From Phoma sp. XZ068 (lineage: Eukaryota; Ascomycota; Dothideomycetes; Pleosporales; Didymellaceae): a DNA stretch of 64,000 nucleotides. Under the pieces are notes generated by a model. That model made no database searches. It saw only the letters and a program-made list of their open reading frames with translations, and was not told where the DNA came from. The position numbers were made by a program, and so were the translations under genes. Within the stretch, counting starts at the first letter, position 1. Every line of letters starts with the position of its first letter. Shown here piece by piece: positions 58,827 through 64,000 of the stretch. The stretch is from contig RBKR01000008.1 of the NCBI GenBank assembly GCA_004835665.1, positions 1,488,001 to 1,552,000 on the forward strand, in the 5' to 3' direction.

Positions 58827-61502
58827 TCAGCACCAACCTTCCTCTCCAAGTTTGTACAACCCATTCTTCTTTTTCTCCACCGCCCACTTCTCACACCAGC
58901 CCTTCATCCTTTCCCTACTCTTCGCACTCCCGACATTGACGGTTGGGATGATCTTGTCAATATTGATCGCACAGCAGAACATCGTCAGCTCTCTGAAGCT
59001 GCTGTGTTCTGAGTATGGTACGCCAAAGCAGGACGCTCGACTTGTGCTGCCACGCTGCGGTGTCAAGTCTTTCATGCTGAAGGAAGATTTCCAGTTCGAG
59101 GAATGTAAGACAGTGGACACGAGAGGAGAGTCTGTAAATCGAGAGTTCGGGGGTCGGTAGTTCCATCCGCTTGGGCGGAAGCCAACAGCGCGGGAAAATG
59201 TGTCAGCGTAGTCGCGCAGATAGTCGTCAAGTGTATCGGCGCGAATTTCAAAGAGAGGTGTCATGTGCACCTGTCCCTTCCGTGGGTCGGTGGTAAGAAG
59301 CGAGTTGAGTTCGGGATCCTCAAGCGCACGGCAAATCCGCTGTTTGTTGGGTGGTGCATAGATCAAGGAGCCGAGGGCTTTAGCGATGCCAACGCAAATG
59401 CGCTCTTTGCCAATACTGTAGGTTCCCACGATGACGAGGAGACGGCCACGGGCTGGTGACTTAGGTGGCTCTTCAGATTCCCCGATAGAGTTTTTGCGCA
59501 CGAACTTGGTCATGCCCGCGCCCGCGCGCTCGCGCTTCATCTGCTCCCAACCGTCCGTATCGTCTGCGCGGACCTTGTTGAGTGACACGCACATGTCTGC
59601 ACAGGCTTGGATGACTTGTTGCTGCGGCGGAAAGGCGTACTTCGGTGTGAGGTAAGTTGTGTCGAGGTAACATACGTCCAGCTTTTGCTGCCTGCTTGCG
59701 CCGCTCACGGCGTCGATAACGTCCGGTCTTAGAAGTGGGTGCTCAATGTGCATCTGACAAGCTCGGAAGTCGCCGCAATGGAGGACACGTTGTAGCCTAG
59801 GCTTCGGACCTTTGGTGACTTCTTTTTCGAACAGGAAGAGAGAGCTGCCTGGGCAATGGTTGGCCGGAATCATGGTACAATACACACCTTGAGTCTCTGG
59901 TATCTCAGTCTTCTTCTCAAAATCCAAGTCTACCACCCACTTGGGGTCCACACGCAGCTGTTGCCTAACGAGGTTGCCAGTGACCTTGCTACAATAAATG
60001 GGGCCGTGAGACCATGACGAAGTGAGCCCAATGTAGTGGTCGCTGTGGAAGTGACTAAGGAAGTAGGCGTTTTGTCCCTTCACTGCACCATAACGGAAGG
60101 CATCTACGGCAATGAAGAACCCAGGCATGATCTTGTAGAATGGGCAGGTTCGCTCAAAGGCAGGTTTTCCTCGCGCCGCGTTGTTGGCCGCTGCAGCAGT
60201 CGCCCAGGCAGCATCCTCAGCATGTCCAGCCATCAGCCTCGAGAAAGCTGATGTTGGCGCAGCGCCTGGCTTCCCTCCTAGCTGGAATGGGTCTGCCTGT
60301 GCTTCCCTTGGTGGCCTTGGTGGCCGCTTGAACGCCTTAGCATTTGTTACTGGCGTAGGTGTGCTGTCTCGCTCTGCTTTCACCGGTGAGGATATGGGTA
60401 TGGGTTTCCCGTCCAAGCAGGCATTGACGTGTACCGAGCTCTCCTGTTCTGACAAGCCTTTGAGGCTACTATTGCACAGCGGGCATGTGGGTGCGGAGCT
60501 GTCGTTCGTACCATCTTTCGCATTCTCGTCAATCGGTTCTTCCGGGATTAACCAAGGCGTGTTAAAATCGTCTGGATCGCCCACGAAACCAGCTGCCTCC
60601 ATCTCGAGCTTCCTTTGCTCCCTCATCCAGCGCCGCTCATCATATTCTTCACCCTCGAGCAAGTCATCGTCCTCAAAATCGGCCTCATCGAACTCGTCTC
60701 GTCCGAGCTGTGATATCTCTTCAGTCTTCAGCCGGGGTGGGGTGTGATCGGGCATGGCTTCGAGGTTATCTGCGTGGGACGGGTCCTCCCGAGATTTAGA
60801 ACTTGGCGAATTTTCTGATGGCTCCGGCTTGATCGTACCTCGTCTTGAAATGAGCAACTTAGCTTCCGCGTCATCGTCTGAGTCGTCTGAGTCGTCCACA
60901 AATGGACCAGACTTCGTCCGTGGCTTTGGTAGCTCAGGTGCTTTCGTCGGTAAGGCTTCAGCAGCTGGAGCGTTCACAGCCTCGGGTGGAGGCGGAGTAC
61001 AGGCTGGAACTGCAAGTTCGTCGCTGAGCTTCCTCTTCTTGTTGCTGGCCCCGCTCTCGTTGTATCGTCCCTCATCGTTGTTGCTGGACGTCATGACGCC
61101 ATTGGTAATCTCATCGCTCCACCCTACATCCTCCTCGGCACCGTCGAGCTCAATCGTGGGATTTGCGCCTCGTTCCTGCAAGAAGATACGGTTGTTGATG
61201 TCTTCAGCCTTTTTGAAGAAGGCCATGATGTTGCCATTGGCTGGGCCTTGAGGTTTAGGCTTGTTCCTGCCGTTGTTAACTGGCGTCCTGCCTCCCCATT
61301 CTTTCGACACTAGGGTCGTCTGTGTCTGCTTGGGTAGAGCCGGAGTTGTCTTCGCCTTAGGTGTGCCCTTCTTCGTCACTGTACGGGCGGCCATAGCAGC
61401 GACTCGAGACGATGAGCGGGGTGGCGAAGGTGCTCGACCTGTAGATGGCGCCAATCGGGCGGTATCAGAGAGCTCGCGATTCTCTCGTGGGTTCCTGAAC
61501 AT
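58827..61502 (-). CDS. PSO2: DNA interstrand cross-link repair nuclease Pso2/Snm1
   Basis: An intronless 891-residue protein. The N-terminal 340 residues are basic and acidic low complexity with a PIP-box-like NGNIMAFF. A UBZ4-type zinc finger follows (CPLCNSSLKGLSEQESSVH then NAC). From about residue 450 comes the metallo-beta-lactamase fold: YFLSHFHSDHYIGLTSSW (metal motif near residue 486), the ANHCPGSSLFLFE segment, and HCGDFRACQ. The beta-CASP/DRMBL part has YLDTTYLTPKYAFP, VIVGTYSIGKERICVGIAKA and VPYSEHSSFRELTMFC. It is a 5' exonuclease acting on DNA interstrand cross-links in the nucleus. Length and domain order match fungal Pso2. Three tandem 11-mers stand in its upstream region. Confidence 0.95.
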   Translation of the reverse strand: MFRNPRENRELSDTARLAPSTGRAPSPPRSSSRVAAMAARTVTKKGTPKAKTTPALPKQTQTTLVSKEWGGRTPVNNGRNKPKPQGPANGNIMAFFKKAEDINNRIFLQERGANPTIELDGAEEDVGWSDEITNGVMTSSNNDEGRYNESGASNKKRKLSDELAVPACTPPPPEAVNAPAAEALPTKAPELPKPRTKSGPFVDDSDDSDDDAEAKLLISRRGTIKPEPSENSPSSKSREDPSHADNLEAMPDHTPPRLKTEEISQLGRDEFDEADFEDDDLLEGEEYDERRWMREQRKLEMEAAGFVGDPDDFNTPWLIPEEPIDENAKDGTNDSSAPTCPLCNSSLKGLSEQESSVHVNACLDGKPIPISSPVKAERDSTPTPVTNAKAFKRPPRPPREAQADPFQLGGKPGAAPTSAFSRLMAGHAEDAAWATAAAANNAARGKPAFERTCPFYKIMPGFFIAVDAFRYGAVKGQNAYFLSHFHSDHYIGLTSSWSHGPIYCSKVTGNLVRQQLRVDPKWVVDLDFEKKTEIPETQGVYCTMIPANHCPGSSLFLFEKEVTKGPKPRLQRVLHCGDFRACQMHIEHPLLRPDVIDAVSGASRQQKLDVCYLDTTYLTPKYAFPPQQQVIQACADMCVSLNKVRADDTDGWEQMKRERAGAGMTKFVRKNSIGESEEPPKSPARGRLLVIVGTYSIGKERICVGIAKALGSLIYAPPNKQRICRALEDPELNSLLTTDPRKGQVHMTPLFEIRADTLDDYLRDYADTFSRAVGFRPSGWNYRPPNSRFTDSPLVSTVLHSSNWKSSFSMKDLTPQRGSTSRASCFGVPYSEHSSFRELTMFCCAINIDKIIPTVNVGSAKSRERMKGWCEKWAVEKKKNGLYKLGEEGWC

Positions 61503-62190
61503 GGGGTTCGCTAATCATGAGTCGTGGGTGTGACGAGGTTGTGGCGTTGTTCGCATGAGTGCAGTTGGATTGGAACGCACCAGGAACGCATCAGGAACGC
61601 GCCAAGAGAAGCGCGTCAGCACGTGATGAGCTAAAGTGTTTTCGGAAAAAACGCCACCATTGCCGACAATCGACATGGCCCTAAAGTTGAAAGTACATAT
61701 GCGCTATAGGCACACTCTCAAGAATATCCTTAGAACCTTTAGCAATAGCATTCCGCCCTATTTCTGTGTCCAAACCATCATTGAAGGGCAGAAGACAACT
61801 ATACCAACTGCACAAGAGGTTGTCTAAATTGGGGCGGCCTGAATAGTCGAAGTGACTGCTTCATCCGCCAAAAGTGAGAGAACAATTCTAAGGACATTCT
61901 ATTGTTCATCGACATGTATTATGTGATCTATCGTGATCGGTTATCGAAGGGATGGTCATTCGTTCCACTATCATTGTGACTGTTCTAACCAAAGGCTGGT
62001 AACCTCAAGTCCTCCCTTCACGTGACATTTACGAGTGTGACGATGATAGAGAAAAGGCAAAGTTTGGAAGATTTTGTCATTAATCATTACTTGATGTCTC
62101 CTAGTTTGAAGGGTGGAACATGGCAGTCTATCCCTTTCATCGAGAACATAGTCGTCGCTTGCATCAGCCATCTCCTTTTTCCGCAGTCAC
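61503..62190. promoter_or_regulatory. Upstream region of PSO2 and 3' flank of the cutinase gene
   Basis: About 690 bases; both flanking genes read leftward. The part next to PSO2 has three tandem GGAACGC elements (annotated). No gene recognised. Confidence 0.5.
61572..61604. repeat. Three tandem 11-mers with GGAACGC core
   Basis: GGAACGCACCA (61572–61582), GGAACGCATCA (61583–61593) and GGAACGCGCCA (61594–61604) lie head to tail about 70–100 bases before the PSO2 ATG. Helical-period spacing suggests adjacent binding sites for one factor; the factor is unknown. Confidence 0.7.
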
Positions 62191-63050
62191 TTAAGCAACC
62201 TTGCCAGCGACGAAAGCGGCAGCGGCGGGAGCATCCTTCTCGTAGTTCCTGTGCTCAGCAGTGACGATAATACCGTTGTCACAGATGTTGTCACCCGCGT
62301 GGCAAATGATGAGAACCTTGGAGGCAGCGACTTGGCCGAAGGTCTCGTCGCGATCGGCATCACCAAAGGTAACGACTAAAAAGAGTCAGCACAATAAGCT
62401 GCCTTAGGTATTTATAAACTTACCGGCGCTGACACGAGCTGCAGCTGCAGCTGTGAGTCTCTGTGTTGCACTGTGCACGAGCTGAGCGCCCTGGCTGTAG
62501 CCAGAAACCACGATCTTGGTGGATGGGCACTTGCTGATAGCCTAGACATCTGTTAGCCAACGCTCTGCTTCCCAGCAGAATCAGAACCCACAGTGTTGAT
62601 CAAGTTAAACATGGTGGTTGCACCGTTGGCGTCGCCTCCGGCAAGGAACCCAATAATGTTAGCAGGGTACGTGACACCCTGAATAGCTAAGCGGCTGGTT
62701 CCACCCAGACGGCTGGCAAGAGCGTTGAAGAAGGTTGGTCCCTCGCTGTCAGGAGTACCGACGTTGCCCTCCTGAGTGGTGCCGCGGGCCCAGATGACAG
62801 TGACATCGCGACAAGCGGTACCGTCAGTCAGCTGGTTGTAGGTATCGCTTCCATATTGGCGCTTGGTCAACGTGACCTTTTCAGGGACGTTACCAGCCTC
62901 CAGCTGCTCAGCGTACTCCTTGATGGTGAGGCCAGTATCAATGACATCAGTAACTGGGAAGCTGACTCCCTCGTCTCGTGCAACGGGTGCTGGAGCGGCA
63001 AGGGCGGCGCCGAGCAGAGCAGTGAAAGGGAGGATAGCCTGGACCTTCAT
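62191..63050 (-). CDS. Secreted cutinase (carbohydrate esterase family 5)
   Basis: A 253-residue esterase in three exons: 63050–62592, 62541–62424 and 62375–62191. It starts with a signal peptide (MKVQAILPFTALLGAALAAP), then a propeptide of about 45 residues ending at a Lys-Arg (TLTKRQYGS), a likely Kex2 site. The catalytic Ser is in VVSGYSQGAQLV, the oxyanion block in RGTTQEGNVGTPDSEGPTFF, the Asp in CHAGDNICDNG and the His in TAEHRNYEKDA; four cysteines fit two disulfides. It hydrolyses cutin or similar polyesters outside the cell, in plant attack or saprotrophy. Intron 2 begins GTAAGTTTATAAATACC. A TATA box lies upstream. Exon 2/3 phase was checked to keep the conserved VVTFGDADRDE block. 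Confidence 0.93.
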
Positions 63051-64000
63051 CTTGATCGGGAGGAAAGTTAAGGTATCGAATGACGGTTTGTGAGGCGTTT
63101 GCAGGCAAGATTGAGCTGAGGTTACTGCTGGCTGCCGAACGACTATTTGCGCCGCGCTGTCGATATTTATACCTGCCTGCTCTACTTCACGAGTATCCAA
63201 GTAATGTAATCATTTCGACCTCCCCGCTTCTCTAGCAGTGGCCACGTCCTCGTGAACTTGGCATATAACGGTCTGAGGCTCGTTCAGGAACATCGTCCTC
63301 CTGACTGGTCACTCACTCCGTCCCCTACAGGCTTTGGCAGCATCAATCAAGCGCTGATCGACGAGTCGACCATAAATGCGAGTCAAAGCCCACCAATCGA
63401 GAATGCGGGGAAGCTCACGTTGAATCATAGCCCTGCGTGATGTTGATGGTGTGCATCCTGGCGCATCGGAGGCTTGTTTGGAGTACAGCCAGTCTTGGTC
63501 GCTTTTCCGGCTCTTGTAGTCTTGACCTTCTGTATCGCGTTAGTTAGCCGCCAGAGTTCAGTGCACGTGGGGATCTGCAGCGAATCACATAGGTGCTCGG
63601 ACCCAAGTTTGACTAGACACCATCTGACTGGTCAGCACCTTGATGTTTTTATTGAAAGTCGTCGCCATAAGAACCCATGCTCGATGGAGATGTGACCTCG
63701 TTCAGGTTGTTCGGCATATCCAGGTGCAGAGCTTCGATATATGCACATGAACATGGAGGAAGTGCTTCACGAATAACGTTATGTCATTGTTCCGCGTGGA
63801 TGTTCACTTGGCGATGAAGCTTTGTGCGATTGTCAGGATGTTGACACAGATCTGTGTTGTATGACGTCAGCTTCAAGCCGAGGCAATAGGCGGATGAATT
63901 ATTGCACCCCCTGTCAGAGCCAGCTCCGTACGCTAGAAAGTAGGGTGATTGCAGGCGCACGTGATGACGCCTTCCCACTTTGTTGAAGTGTACTCGCAGA
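63051..64000. other. Cutinase upstream region to the window edge
   Basis: About 950 bases with the cutinase promoter and short frames only. No further gene recognised before the window ends. Confidence 0.5.
63164..63171 (-). promoter_or_regulatory. TATA box of the cutinase gene (TATAAATA)
   Basis: On the minus strand the 8-mer TATAAATA lies about 115 bases before the cutinase ATG, consistent with an inducible secreted-enzyme promoter. Confidence 0.55.

Noticed and set aside
1..64000. tRNA, rRNA or CRISPR elements
   Set aside because: No convincing tRNA B-box with a matching acceptor stem was found by eye, and a eukaryotic window is not expected to hold CRISPR arrays. A tRNA scan would be decisive.

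Overview
This window is nuclear DNA from a filamentous ascomycete. Genes carry 45–70 nt GT–AG introns with CTAAC/CTGAC-like branch sites, and the gene content is typical of Pezizomycotina: RIM15, SEC9, vacuolar alpha-mannosidase, PSO2/SNM1, a CFEM-PTH11 receptor, a cutinase and a HVA1/TUDOR protein. The class Dothideomycetes, probably Pleosporales, is my inference from protein style only.

Region 1 (1–18881) is the most informative. Seven genes lie side by side: a polysaccharide-deacetylase-fold cyclic imide hydrolase (partial, running off the left edge), an amidase, a phenol-hydroxylase-type FAD monooxygenase, an anion:cation-symporter MFS carrier, a C2H2 plus fungal-TF regulator, an Old Yellow Enzyme and a large xanthine-dehydrogenase-family molybdoenzyme. 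Family by family this matches the nicotinate-catabolic hxn genes of Aspergillus nidulans (hxnM, N, V, P, R, T, S), which there lie in three clusters. Here they are contiguous. The expected logic is: uptake (P), ring hydroxylation at C6 (S), further oxidation and reduction of the ring (V, T), imide ring opening (M), deamidation to alpha-hydroxyglutarate (N), all under R. The 6-hydroxynicotinate monooxygenase (hxnX), hxnW, hxnY and hxnZ are not in the window and may lie beyond the left edge.

Region 2 (19–38.4 kb) is mostly conserved core genome: a dTDP-glucose/UDP-glucose 4,6-dehydratase, the SNARE Sec9, alpha-mannosidase Ams1, the PAS–kinase–receiver protein Rim15 and a HVA1/TUDOR protein. One decayed membrane-protein gene sits at 23.2–24.1 kb.

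Region 3 (38.4–52.3 kb) looks like an accessory compartment. It is gene-poor, has TA-rich islands suggesting RIP-mutated repeats, and holds a broken PEBP-like gene, a predicted secreted protein whose frame breaks in a C homopolymer, an ankyrin protein with an apparent frame break, and an intact CFEM-PTH11-like receptor.

Region 4 (52.3–64 kb) holds two convergent conserved fungal genes of unknown function, a second gene-poor gap, the DNA cross-link repair nuclease PSO2/SNM1 and a secreted cutinase.

Exon boundaries were read by eye from splice motifs and reading phase. No search or computation was run. Family assignments come from recognised motifs, and the hxn assignment rests on the combination of families plus co-location.
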